Shown here one piece after another: positions 1 to 6,759 of a DNA stretch of 52,623 nucleotides. The first letter of the stretch is position 1, and every line of letters begins with the position of its first letter. Both the position numbers and the translations under genes were made by a program. Under the pieces are notes generated by a model. It worked only from the letters and a program-made list of their open reading frames with translations, had not been told where the DNA came from and ran no database searches. The stretch is from a virus, in IMG/VR virus record IMGVR_UViG_3300044730_000687, positions 1 to 52,623 of that record; one strand, 5' to 3'.

Positions 1-127
1 TGTAACCACCCGCCACAACCCCCGCGTGGGGGCTGGGACGGAGGGTTAGGGGCGGAAGATCGGGGCCATGGAAAACTTGCCGTGCGCGTAGACGTATTCC
101 CCGTCGCAATCCCGTCCGATCTTCTTG
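1..127. repeat. Terminal direct repeat, copy 1 (circle overlap)
   Basis: These 127 bases are identical to the last 127 bases of the window. This is what an assembler produces for a circular or circularly permuted phage genome, or for a genome with short direct terminal repeats. The repeat covers the 3' end of the first minus-strand gene and the GC-rich stem-loop downstream of it. Confidence 0.97.
18..34 (-). other. GC-rich stem-loop after the 75-residue gene
   Basis: CCCCC at 19-23 pairs with GGGGG at 28-32 around a four-base loop, a few bases downstream of the stop of the gene ending at 46. On the minus strand no U-tract follows, so it is not a classical intrinsic terminator. It could be a processing or packaging-related structure. 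It lies inside the terminal repeat and therefore recurs at 52514-52530. Confidence 0.5.
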
Positions 128-273
128 CGAGTCGTCGATCCGTGAACCAACAGGGTGGCGAACGACCCTTTTCGCTCGATCACCGTTGCGGTGAAGATGC
201 AGTCGTAATCGCAGGCAGAACGGGCCTTGAGCGTCTGGCCGGCTTCGATCGTCGTGCTCGTGTTCGTTTCCAT
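46..273 (-). CDS. Small conserved phage/plasmid protein ending in SMAPIFRP
   Basis: A 75-residue protein starting METNTSTT. The block CDYDCIFTATV and the ending YAHGKFSMAPIFRP match, from memory, a small family widespread on phages and mobile elements whose function is unknown. It is probably a compact beta-rich fold. The ATG at 273 lies only about 8 bases after a good -10 element (TATGGT at 281-286), so the mRNA may be leaderless; an in-frame ATG four codons upstream falls inside the -10 and is unlikely. It is the first gene after the terminator at 312-351 and is followed across the circle junction by the gene at 52257-52478. Confidence 0.85.
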   Translation of the reverse strand: METNTSTTIEAGQTLKARSACDYDCIFTATVIERKGSFATLLVHGSTTRKKIGRDCDGEYVYAHGKFSMAPIFRP

Positions 274-280
274 GGCCAAG

Positions 281-309
281 ACCATATACCTAAGCGGTTG
301 GGTATGCAA
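281..309 (-). promoter_or_regulatory. Putative promoter for the gene at 46-273
   Basis: Read on the minus strand: TTGCAT (304-309), a 17-bp spacer and TATGGT (281-286). It sits directly downstream of an intrinsic terminator, as expected for the start of a new transcription unit. The predicted +1 is at or next to the ATG at 273. Confidence 0.55.
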
Positions 310-311
310 CA

Positions 312-351
312 AAAAGAAAAGCGCGGAGGACTTTTCGAGTCGCATCCGCGC
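312..351 (-). terminator. Intrinsic terminator after the secreted-protein gene
   Basis: On the minus strand GCGCGGA (345-351) pairs with TCCGCGC (321-327), and the stem is followed by a T-rich run ending near 312. It lies 30 bases after the stop of the gene at 382-849 and closes the transcription unit that includes the putative small terminase. Confidence 0.75.
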
Positions 352-381
352 TAAGGTGAACGGGTTAGGGAGTGCGATTTT

Positions 382-849
382 TTACGCGAGAATCTTTCGC
401 GCACTCCAAATCCCGAGCAACGCGCCTCCGATCATGGCCAACACGCTGCCGTTGTCGGCGATCACGCCCGGATTGTGCGTGACGGGGTTAACGTAAGTCC
501 ACTGCCAGACTCCGGGTGACAGCAATCGGTAATTGCTGCCCTCGAATTCCGGAAAGATCAGCCGAAACGGCCGTTGCGTGAACTCGTCGTGCAGCGTATG
601 TCGATACGTCTGCCAATCGACGGTGATATCCACCACGTTACCGCCGGTAGCGTGCGCCCAGATGTCAGCGGTATTCCTGAAGGGTGGATCATTGGCGGTC
701 TGGGTGACCCGATCCCAGCCTTGCTGACCAGTCTCGGTGATGTTGAACACCAGCTTCTGGCTGGTCTGCTCGGTGATGTCGATTCTGACGGCCTGCGCTT
801 GGAACGCAAATGCCATTACCGTCGTGATGATTGCTGGTGTCTTGTTCAT
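382..849 (-). CDS. Secreted protein with VPDSG/PEP-CTERM-like sorting tail
   Basis: A 155-residue protein with a Sec signal peptide (MNKTPAIITTVMAFAFQAQA, likely cut after AQA), a 105-residue soluble domain of no recognised family, and a tripartite C-terminus: ADNGS, a hydrophobic stretch LAMIGGALLGIW, and a basic end SARKILA. That architecture is the one known for VPDSG-CTERM and PEP-CTERM proteins, which are processed by exosortases, here presumably a host enzyme. A simpler reading is a single-pass C-terminal anchor. The start is supported by AGGACA ahead of the ATG, overlapping the stop region of the upstream gene. A terminator follows. A role at the host surface, for example blocking superinfection, is speculation. 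Confidence 0.85.
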   Translation of the reverse strand: MNKTPAIITTVMAFAFQAQAVRIDITEQTSQKLVFNITETGQQGWDRVTQTANDPPFRNTADIWAHATGGNVVDITVDWQTYRHTLHDEFTQRPFRLIFPEFEGSNYRLLSPGVWQWTYVNPVTHNPGVIADNGSVLAMIGGALLGIWSARKILA

Positions 850-857
850 GTTGTGTC

Positions 858-1097
858 CTAAAATACTTCGTCCAGTTTTCTTTCCTCTGACAGTTTACCA
901 ATCGCTTCCCGATGTTCCTTCGTGTTCCTCGCGGCCTCCTGCTCGGCTCCGCACCGGCAGCACTCCAGCTCCCTCATCCCAGGCCCCACGAGCAGCCCAT
1001 CCCATTCCGCGCACCAATGCCACCCGGCCGCAACCTCGCGCTCCGTCAACTGCGCGTCGTCGTCGTCCATCAACCGGGTCCATCGCGTGCGCGTCAT
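858..1097 (-). CDS. Small conserved phage protein (WHWC..EWDGLLVGPGM)
   Basis: A 79-residue protein. The segment EREVAAGWHWCAEWDGLLVG followed by a Cys cluster (ECCRCG) is characteristic of a short hypothetical protein found in many phages; the cysteines suggest metal binding. No function is known to me. It starts two bases from the stop of the putative small terminase gene and runs into the secreted-protein gene, so the three are co-transcribed. Confidence 0.85.
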   Translation of the reverse strand: MTRTRWTRLMDDDDAQLTEREVAAGWHWCAEWDGLLVGPGMRELECCRCGAEQEAARNTKEHREAIGKLSEERKLDEVF

Positions 1098-1098
1098 T

Positions 1099-1947
1099 TC
1101 ATGTCCCTTCCGAAATCTGCGCCAGTTCCTTCGGCTCGTCGAACGTCAAGGCCTCCAACCGTTGCTCCCTAGTCGCCGTCGCGGCCCCGCCCTCAAATCC
1201 GTTACTCGGAAGAACGATCACCCTCATGCCTCCGTCCGCCTGAATCGGGATCGGATTGCCGTCCGGCCCGCTGAACTCCTTCCTTTCCGGTGCATTCAAT
1301 CCCAGGATCTTCGCCCGTTGCGCCCTGATCTCGCTGATGACTCGGAGGAATGACGGGTCGCCTGCCTGCCCTTCTTCCGTCGTGCTCCTCCGCACCTTGC
1401 CTCCCACGTTCTCGCCGATCCCGGTTTCGTCCATCGTTTCTTTCCTGATCCTCGGCTTTCGAGATTCATGCCAAGCGTTCCATGCTTGCTGTTCCTGATA
1501 CTCCATTCCCATTAACTCTCGCGCTCTGAATGTATCGACATCGCCGACAGCTTGCTCGCGCCATTGTCTTTGAATCTCTTTGATGTCCGCATATACCGCC
1601 GACTTTCCAAGAATGTAGTCCCTGCCTTCCCTTGCGTTCCTGTCATTCAGCGCCGTCATGATTTCGACGGTTGGCCAGCCCTGGACAATGCGCTCGGCTA
1701 TGAAGGCTTGGTCGTTCTCCCGCTGGGACTTGTACCGCTTTGCCCCTCCTTTGCTTTGTTGCGTGCCGGGACTTGGCGTGCCACTTACGACGGGTTCATC
1801 GGATCGTTTTGCCGTGTCGTCAGTTCCTTCGATCATGTTTGGTTCCCAGTGCCTCAGTGGACTCGGGGGCTTTGGAACCCTCCTACGGTACAGTCTAATC
1901 CTCTTTCCCATCTTACGACGCTTCTTTTCTGGATTTGCTGTGTCCAT
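1099..1947 (-). CDS. Putative terminase small subunit / DNA-binding packaging protein
   Basis: A 282-residue protein. A basic N-terminus (KKRRKMGKRIRLYRRR) precedes a helix-turn-helix-like region (about 85-130: FIAERIVQGW to ADIKEIQRQW). The middle is alpha-helical and rich in Glu and Arg, and near residue 235 the segment LGLNAPERKEFSGPDGNPIP resembles the tails of many small terminase subunits. The role would be recognition of phage DNA before cutting by the large subunit, encoded about 4.4 kb further along the circle. The start at 1947 is chosen because AGGAG lies 5 bases upstream; an upstream in-frame GTG at 1980 is possible. A generic DNA-binding protein is the alternative. Confidence 0.55.
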   Translation of the reverse strand: MDTANPEKKRRKMGKRIRLYRRRVPKPPSPLRHWEPNMIEGTDDTAKRSDEPVVSGTPSPGTQQSKGGAKRYKSQRENDQAFIAERIVQGWPTVEIMTALNDRNAREGRDYILGKSAVYADIKEIQRQWREQAVGDVDTFRARELMGMEYQEQQAWNAWHESRKPRIRKETMDETGIGENVGGKVRRSTTEEGQAGDPSFLRVISEIRAQRAKILGLNAPERKEFSGPDGNPIPIQADGGMRVIVLPSNGFEGGAATATREQRLEALTFDEPKELAQISEGT

Positions 1948-2012
1948 CTCGCTCCTGTGCGTCGCCCATTCTTCCGTCACCCGCGTTCAATCGGTTAAAA
2001 ACGTCTGTCCCG

Positions 2013-2150
2013 TTACCGGCTTCGAACCTTGTCCTGCCACTCCCCGTTGCGCCATACCCGTTCCTTGCCCGTATTCCGGACGCATCCGAAGGCCAGCAGC
2101 GCCACGATTCCGATGGCCAGCGCAATGATTGTCCAGTCCTGGCGCTTCAC
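2013..2150 (-). CDS. 45-residue single-pass membrane protein
   Basis: The protein starts MKRQDW with a GTG codon that overlaps the stop of the preceding gene (GTGA at 2147-2150). One strong hydrophobic helix (TIIALAIGIVALLAFGC) is followed by a charged tail (ERVWRNGEWQDK). The cysteine at the end of the helix could be lipidated, although FGC is not a perfect lipobox. The function is unknown. It lies next to another exported protein (2147-2629). Confidence 0.75.
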   Translation of the reverse strand: MKRQDWTIIALAIGIVALLAFGCVRNTGKERVWRNGEWQDKVRSR

Positions 2151-2629
2151 GGTTTCACTTCCTTCCAGTCGGATTCCAGCTTCCATACTCGACGAGGCAG
2201 GGATTGTCCGGTTTCGCGGGTCAACCGTATGCCTTGGTCGGTAATGTACGTCTCGTATCGGACGATGTTCGTTCCAGCCCATTTCTCGGTTGGCGAAACG
2301 TATGGAATGCAATTGTGGCCGTCCGTCCGAAACACCGCTTGCACCATGCATTGTGGGTAATTCGGGCACCCGCTCGCGTTGTCTCCAGTCACCACGTTCG
2401 TCTCGGTCCGAACGCACAGAACGTACGTGCCAACCCGCTCCGCCGGGCCGTGCTCCTTATCGTGAGCCTCAGAGAACGTCGGGACGGTGTTGGTAAGGTT
2501 GATCGCACTTTGTGCTGTAGCGTCCCCATTCGTGGTCTTCCCATTCGACGGTATCAGCACGTCCGCCGCGCCAATGGCCCAAGCCATCACGCAACACAGC
2601 ATTCCGACACCGCTCGCTTCCCTATTCAT
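2147..2629 (-). CDS. Predicted secreted protein, unknown function
   Basis: A 160-residue protein. The N-terminus MNREASGVGMLCCVMAWAIG reads as a signal peptide with likely cleavage near AIGAA. The mature part has four cysteines (VLCVRTE, SGCPNYPQC, HNCIPY), compatible with disulfides outside the cytoplasm. No family is recognised. Its start overlaps the stop of the upstream gene by 8 bases, and its own stop overlaps the GTG of the 45-residue membrane protein, so the two exported products are translationally linked. Confidence 0.75.
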   Translation of the reverse strand: MNREASGVGMLCCVMAWAIGAADVLIPSNGKTTNGDATAQSAINLTNTVPTFSEAHDKEHGPAERVGTYVLCVRTETNVVTGDNASGCPNYPQCMVQAVFRTDGHNCIPYVSPTEKWAGTNIVRYETYITDQGIRLTRETGQSLPRRVWKLESDWKEVKP

Positions 2630-2891
2630 CTTGGTCCTCCATTTTGATTGCCGCCGACTTCCTCCAAATCTCCACCGCCTCAATCGCCCGGTCCAGTTCA
2701 TCCCGGCATTCCGTCTCGACCTTGGCCAGAAGCTTCTCGGCCACCACCAACCTTCCGCCGCTCAATCGTGGCTCCTCGCGGCTCCATGCCCTGGCCGTCG
2801 TCGGGTTCAGAACGCTCTGCGGGTGTCGCGTCACACCAGAAAGGCCAGCCGAAGGCGTGCTACGGCTGGCCGTTGACTTCCGGATCTTCAT
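2622..2891 (-). CDS. Hypothetical protein, helical C-terminus
   Basis: An 89-residue protein. The N-terminal half is basic and low in structure (MKIRKSTASRSTPSAG); the C-terminal half (LVVAEKLLAKVETECRDELD onwards) is a clear amphipathic helix. There is no family recognition. It follows the upstream gene by 13 bases and overlaps the secreted-protein gene downstream by 8 bases. Confidence 0.65.
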   Translation of the reverse strand: MKIRKSTASRSTPSAGLSGVTRHPQSVLNPTTARAWSREEPRLSGGRLVVAEKLLAKVETECRDELDRAIEAVEIWRKSAAIKMEDQDE

Positions 2892-2904
2892 TCGGTCGCT
2901 GGCG

Positions 2905-3207
2905 TTACTCGGTTCGCCAGATGCGATGCTTGTCCGCGTCCGCCTCGTTGTGCGAGACCGTGATCTCGGGTCGCGTCACGATCTTGTAGCCAAGCTTCTT
3001 CGCGTGCGTGCGCCAGTTCCCGGACTGCGACTTCGGCACCACAGTCGATCCGCCGATGGGCATTCCCGTCAGAAAGTCCCGAATCTTGGACTTGCGTCCA
3101 CCGGCCGCTTTCGGCGGGATCGGGATGTCGCGGTCAAACTGGCTGCCGGCTTCGTTGTCGGTCGTGCTGGGTTCCGTCTTGTTCTTCGATTTGTTCTTCT
3201 TGCTCAC
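2905..3207 (-). CDS. Basic hypothetical protein
   Basis: A 100-residue protein starting at a GTG with a strong ribosome-binding site (AAAGGAAACCAA before the start), the same leader used ahead of several early genes. The first 15 residues are Lys/Asn/Ser-rich (SKKNKSKNK) and probably disordered; the remainder (ADKHRIWRTE at the end) is compact. The function is unknown. Confidence 0.75.
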   Translation of the reverse strand: MSKKNKSKNKTEPSTTDNEAGSQFDRDIPIPPKAAGGRKSKIRDFLTGMPIGGSTVVPKSQSGNWRTHAKKLGYKIVTRPEITVSHNEADADKHRIWRTE

Positions 3208-3276
3208 TTGGTTTCCTTTGGTTGATGCGTCCTCCCACTTGGTGTGGTGATGACAGGTTGTGTCCGTGCCGGACGT

Positions 3277-3495
3277 TCACCCCACAACGACAGGTTGCGG
3301 GTAAATCCGTTTGATGTGCTGATCCCGTTCCGCATGCCCTTCCGGGTACTGGGCCTCGATCCTGGCTCGCCGTTCGTTTCGCACCGATTGCGTCAGGGTC
3401 CGCACGCGCTGAATCATTTCTCGGTCTTGCTCGGCCCTTGCCGGTGTTCGTTCGGGCATCAAGGCTCGTTGTTCGGGTGTCATGTTCGTTTCCAT
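3277..3495 (-). CDS. Small charged hypothetical protein
   Basis: A 72-residue, highly charged and probably helical protein (PERTPARAEQDREMIQRVRT). Two starts are possible: ATG at 3495, or ATG at 3483 (MTPEQ), which has GGAAAC upstream like other genes here. It has its own promoter candidate (3511-3538) and opens a new unit after the nucleotidyltransferase gene. The function is unknown. Confidence 0.7.
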   Translation of the reverse strand: METNMTPEQRALMPERTPARAEQDREMIQRVRTLTQSVRNERRARIEAQYPEGHAERDQHIKRIYPQPVVVG

Positions 3496-3510
3496 TTCTG
3501 TCTGGCGCTT

Positions 3511-3538
3511 GTTCTACTCTGATTCGTTGCTGCGTCAA
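3511..3538 (-). promoter_or_regulatory. Putative early-type promoter upstream of 3277-3495
   Basis: Minus strand: TTGACG (3533-3538), a 16-bp spacer and TAGAAC (3511-3516). It belongs to the TTGACc promoter family seen at 10366, 13702, 23611 and 24639, but without the GTCGAAAGG leader. Confidence 0.5.
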
Positions 3539-3541
3539 GCG

Positions 3542-4504
3542 TTATGTCATTCTGTCGATCAGTTGGATCAGGTAGGTTTTGTCCACTGCCGTTGCCGATT
3601 TCTCCTTCATTTTGTCCAGCAGTTCCTTGAAGTAGGCCACGTCAACGCCCGTCAACTGCTCCTCCAGCGTTGCGTAGTCGTTGAAATCGAGCGCAGCGCA
3701 TTGCATCACGATCTTGAGCAACTGGCCTGCCCCGATAGTCCACCCACGCTCGATGAACTTCCGGACGCGGAACACCGATGCCACCGGGTACTTGCTCCCG
3801 ATGTAGCGCAGTTCCTTCGTCATGATGCACTCCAACGCTTGCTGGTTCAGCGTAACGCGACGCTGCCAACTGGTCCAGTAGTTGGTGCAATGCACGAAGT
3901 CGTAGTTCTCGTGGATTTGGGCCGGGTCCCCGTAGAACCTGACCACAATCTGGATCTTGTCGGAGAGAGTGATTGCATTCGATGTCAGCCAGATTGGCCG
4001 GTATCGCTCCTTTTCGTCTTCCTTCTTCTCTTCCGCCTTGTCGGGTTCGGTCGCACCATCCAACACCTTCTTCACTTCCTCCGACACGACGCTGCCTTCG
4101 ATGTCGTTTAGGTATTCGGATGCGTTGCCTCCCTGCTCAAAGTATTCGTAAGGCTTGCTCTCGTTCTGGCTCCCGGCAATTCCGGCGCTCTTGACAATGA
4201 TTTTGACGCGCTCGTCTTCCCTGGTCTCGACGTAGATTTCAACTTCCTTGCCGTTGTGGAAGCGTGGCGATTTCGTGGCCTTGAACTGCTTGACGTAGTA
4301 CGCTGCCACCGCTGCCGCCGTCTCCCGGTTGCGGAAGTAGAAGTCGAAGTCGTTGACCTTGTTCTCGGTCAGCAACGTGACGATTGCCCCGCCCGTCAGG
4401 ATCGTGTTCTGATCTACCATCTTCCGCAGGCCTTCGTCCGTGATGCTTCGGCACCATGCGTCGAACTTCCGGCAGATGATCATGTTTGCGACTCGGGTTT
4501 TCAT
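3542..4504 (-). CDS. Phage nucleotidyltransferase-fold protein (Pol beta superfamily)
   Basis: A 320-residue protein. Near the N-terminus GG at residues 38-39 (ILTGGAIVTLL) is followed by NDFDFYF, with D52 and D54 as the acidic pair. This GG...DxD pattern defines the Pol beta/nucleotidyltransferase fold, which moves nucleotides onto nucleic acid, protein or small molecules using two metal ions. A Lys/Glu-rich linker lies around residues 172-187. The start at 4504 overlaps the stop of the ASCH gene (ATGA), making it the last member of the ParB-like/PP-loop operon. The substrate is unknown; the acidic pair makes it likely to be active. Confidence 0.8.
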   Translation of the reverse strand: MKTRVANMIICRKFDAWCRSITDEGLRKMVDQNTILTGGAIVTLLTENKVNDFDFYFRNRETAAAVAAYYVKQFKATKSPRFHNGKEVEIYVETREDERVKIIVKSAGIAGSQNESKPYEYFEQGGNASEYLNDIEGSVVSEEVKKVLDGATEPDKAEEKKEDEKERYRPIWLTSNAITLSDKIQIVVRFYGDPAQIHENYDFVHCTNYWTSWQRRVTLNQQALECIMTKELRYIGSKYPVASVFRVRKFIERGWTIGAGQLLKIVMQCAALDFNDYATLEEQLTGVDVAYFKELLDKMKEKSATAVDKTYLIQLIDRMT

Positions 4505-4902
4505 TTCAGTTTCAGCTTGTTGATGATGTTGGTTTCCACTTCGAATATCGAGAGCCTCGCTCGCATCGGCACGAACGGGAGTGCTCGTGCGTTCGCGAAC
4601 TTCAATCCGCACGGCCCGTCGAACCAGCGGCTCGCGCTCCGGTCAAACGTGATGCCCGTCATGTCCACCATCCCGATGATGCCGCCCGTCAGCAGTTCGT
4701 TCATCGCCGGAATCGCCACCTCGCACCTCGCCACGTTCACGGCCCACCAGCACGCCTGTTCGTACTCGCGCTTTAGCATGGTGCTGCTTGCGTGGATCAG
4801 GAGCGGGCCACGGTAGGGATGGGTCCACGTTCGATTCTCCACGTCCTTGCCGGCGTGCAGAATCATCCAGGCCCATGGTTGCCGAATCGAAATGCACTTC
4901 AT
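4501..4902 (-). CDS. ASCH domain protein
   Basis: A 133-residue protein. It has SIRQPWAWMILHAGKDVENR followed by YRGPLLIHAS and, later, GGIIGMVDMTG, the landmarks of the ASCH fold, a beta-barrel related to PUA that binds RNA or modified nucleobases; one member, YqfB, is an N4-acetylcytidine amidohydrolase. Stand-alone ASCH proteins are common in phages. ATGA overlaps on both sides (4899-4902 and 4501-4504) place it between the small 76-residue protein and the nucleotidyltransferase. A role in recognising or processing a modified nucleotide is inferred from context only. Confidence 0.88.
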   Translation of the reverse strand: MKCISIRQPWAWMILHAGKDVENRTWTHPYRGPLLIHASSTMLKREYEQACWWAVNVARCEVAIPAMNELLTGGIIGMVDMTGITFDRSASRWFDGPCGLKFANARALPFVPMRARLSIFEVETNIINKLKLK

Positions 4903-5129
4903 GCGTTCTTCCTTTGATCCATGTACTGCACGCACTCCTGCCACAACAACTCCGTCTCCTTCACTCCGTTTACTCTGGTTTGATTCACGGCGCAATCCGA
5001 TGTTCGAATCATGCACACCGCGAACCCTGCGTAGAAGGCGTCTTGCAATCCTTCCCATTGCACAGGTTCGCACCCGTCCGGGTAGCTTGCCTGCATCATG
5101 CGAATGAACTCGTCGCGGAGCGTGGTCAT
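4899..5129 (-). CDS. 76-residue protein in the PP-loop operon
   Basis: The start MTTLRDEFIRMMQASYPDG overlaps the stop of the DUF3440 gene (ATGA at 5126-5129). The body contains DAFYAGF and VQYMDQRKNA and looks like a small helical phage protein of the type with a DAFYAG(F/A) motif. The function is unknown. Coupling on both sides ties its dosage to that of its neighbours. Confidence 0.78.
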   Translation of the reverse strand: MTTLRDEFIRMMQASYPDGCEPVQWEGLQDAFYAGFAVCMIRTSDCAVNQTRVNGVKETELLWQECVQYMDQRKNA

Positions 5130-6331
5130 GCTTCCTGCCTTCTGGTTTTCTTGATGTCCATGTACTTCGCGTAAGCCTCGCTCTTTGGTTGGGTCAGTCC
5201 AAGCCCCTTGCACCAATGGTCGTTCCGGAGAATCACTTTGCACAGCCTTCTCCATGAAGGTGCCCAGTGCTTATCCTCAAGCACCTTCGGGGCTTCGTCC
5301 GGGATGCCGTTCACGTACCCTCTCCCTTTCCATCCCGTGATGAACGATTTGAACCTGCCTACGTAGTGCTCTCTCGTTTTGTTGGGCAGTGTGTTGAGCA
5401 GTAGGTTGCAGAAGCTCTTCCACGTATGCCCGTCCGGTTTGCTGATCTTGTTGTACCCTGTGATGTTCCCGGTTTCCTGCACGTACAACGATCCGCTGTT
5501 GGCTCCGCTCACCCTGGTTACCAGCTTGAACCACGTCTTTGGCTCCAGAATGTGGTACAGCCAAAGCCCCCTCCTCTGGTCGTCACCGTACGGTTGGCAC
5601 AACCGCATCTGACTGATCGTAAGCCCTGCTTGGTGCATTCGGTCGTATATTTCGTTGTGCGGTTTTTCGGGATAGTGCGCGTGATACCTCCAAATGTCCT
5701 CCGTTTTCCAGTCGTACACTGGATACACGTTGTAGAGACCTTCCTCCACTTTGGTTGTAAACAGCTTGCCTCCGTGGCATTCCTTCTTCCTGCTCGTCAC
5801 GGTCCGAAATCGGTTAAGGCTCTCGTCTGCCCTGATTCCGACGAACCCACAGCAATCCTTGCCTTGTCCATACCAGACGCCAAAGAGGACCATAAACTCC
5901 TCGAACTCCATTCTTTCCTCGAAGAAGTCGAAGTGCTTGGGGTCCGTTATGACGCCTTTGCGCTTCGGCACTTCTCGCACCCACTCCACACCCGGCTCCC
6001 AGCAGCACCACCTCGGGTTGAATGCGCTCACGGCATTCCTGAGCAGCATCGGTAGGCATACCCAATGAAGTTCGATGTTCTTTTCGTACATGTCGAACAT
6101 CTCGTTGGCGTGCTCTATCGTTTGACTGTACTGCGCCTCCAGGTCTATCAGCAGCACTCCTACGGTTCGGCCGCGCTTGATCGCCTCATCCATCACAAGA
6201 TGGAACATGACGCTTGAGTCTTTGCCTCCCGAGAAGCTGATGTAGATTCGTTCGAAGTTGTCGAACGCATACGCCACCCGTTCGCGTGCTGCCGTAAGCA
6301 CGTCTTTTTCTGAGTATCGCTTGATGCTCAT
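5126..6331 (-). CDS. DUF3440 PP-loop enzyme, PAPS reductase-like (IbrA-like)
   Basis: A 401-residue protein. SFSGGKDSS (PP-loop SGGKDS at 34-39) binds and pyrophosphorylates with ATP. GIRADESLNRFRT, VYPVYDWKTEDIW and QMRLCQPYGDDQRRGLWLYH are signatures of the DUF3440 branch that includes E. coli IbrA. Members are called phosphoadenosine phosphosulfate reductases, but true PAPS reduction is doubtful, because PP-loop enzymes also thiolate tRNA (TtcA, ThiI) or DNA (DndC). It overlaps the 142-residue gene by one base (TGATG), with the ParB-like gene before that, the same gene pairing as ibrA/ibrB. Its length is typical of the family and the motifs look intact. Confidence 0.88.
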   Translation of the reverse strand: MSIKRYSEKDVLTAARERVAYAFDNFERIYISFSGGKDSSVMFHLVMDEAIKRGRTVGVLLIDLEAQYSQTIEHANEMFDMYEKNIELHWVCLPMLLRNAVSAFNPRWCCWEPGVEWVREVPKRKGVITDPKHFDFFEERMEFEEFMVLFGVWYGQGKDCCGFVGIRADESLNRFRTVTSRKKECHGGKLFTTKVEEGLYNVYPVYDWKTEDIWRYHAHYPEKPHNEIYDRMHQAGLTISQMRLCQPYGDDQRRGLWLYHILEPKTWFKLVTRVSGANSGSLYVQETGNITGYNKISKPDGHTWKSFCNLLLNTLPNKTREHYVGRFKSFITGWKGRGYVNGIPDEAPKVLEDKHWAPSWRRLCKVILRNDHWCKGLGLTQPKSEAYAKYMDIKKTRRQEA

Positions 6332-6759
6332 CAGTACAGGTTCGCTTCGGTTTTGGATTGCGCGGCATCCATGGTCAGCTCCGGTTCGCTTCGGCCTTTC
6401 AGCCACTTGTTGAGAGCCCACAGAGCGGTGTAGTCCGCAATGTTTTGCTCCTCTTTTGAGAGCAGATGGAACCCGCCCCTGTAACAGGAAGGCAGCCCTT
6501 TAGCGATGCACGCCGAAGCCTGCCCAAGCCATGCGATTCTGTTCATGTTCTCGTTGGACAGGTAGTGCTCGCATGAGTTCGGCCATTCCTTGAGCACGCG
6601 CATGAGAGCGTCTCTAAACTCCTCTCCGTTTTTCAGGAATGCAGCGTACTCGGCTTCGCACTTGTCCTTGTCTGCCGTTTTCCTTCCGTTCGGCTTGTCG
6701 TTGTAGAACCCGGCAGGGTAGCACTCCCACTTGTCGTACGTGTGGAATATTCGTTTCAT
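6331..6759 (-). CDS. 142-residue protein between ParB-like and DUF3440 genes
   Basis: A mainly helical protein with conserved-looking aromatic and Cys residues (YDKWECYPAGFY, CEHYLSNENMNRIAWLGQAS, GLPSCYRGGFHLL). The segment RIAWLGQASACIAKGLPSCY is, in my recollection, recurrent in phage proteins that accompany DUF3440 enzymes. It has one-base overlaps (TGATG) on both sides. It may be an accessory or substrate-recognition subunit of the cassette; no activity can be assigned. Confidence 0.82.
   Translation of the reverse strand: MKRIFHTYDKWECYPAGFYNDKPNGRKTADKDKCEAEYAAFLKNGEEFRDALMRVLKEWPNSCEHYLSNENMNRIAWLGQASACIAKGLPSCYRGGFHLLSKEEQNIADYTALWALNKWLKGRSEPELTMDAAQSKTEANLY

Noticed and set aside
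3208-3300. Hairpin and nine-base direct repeat gacaggttg around 3249 and 3290
   Set aside because: Short, partly coding and without a T-run; too weak to call regulatory.
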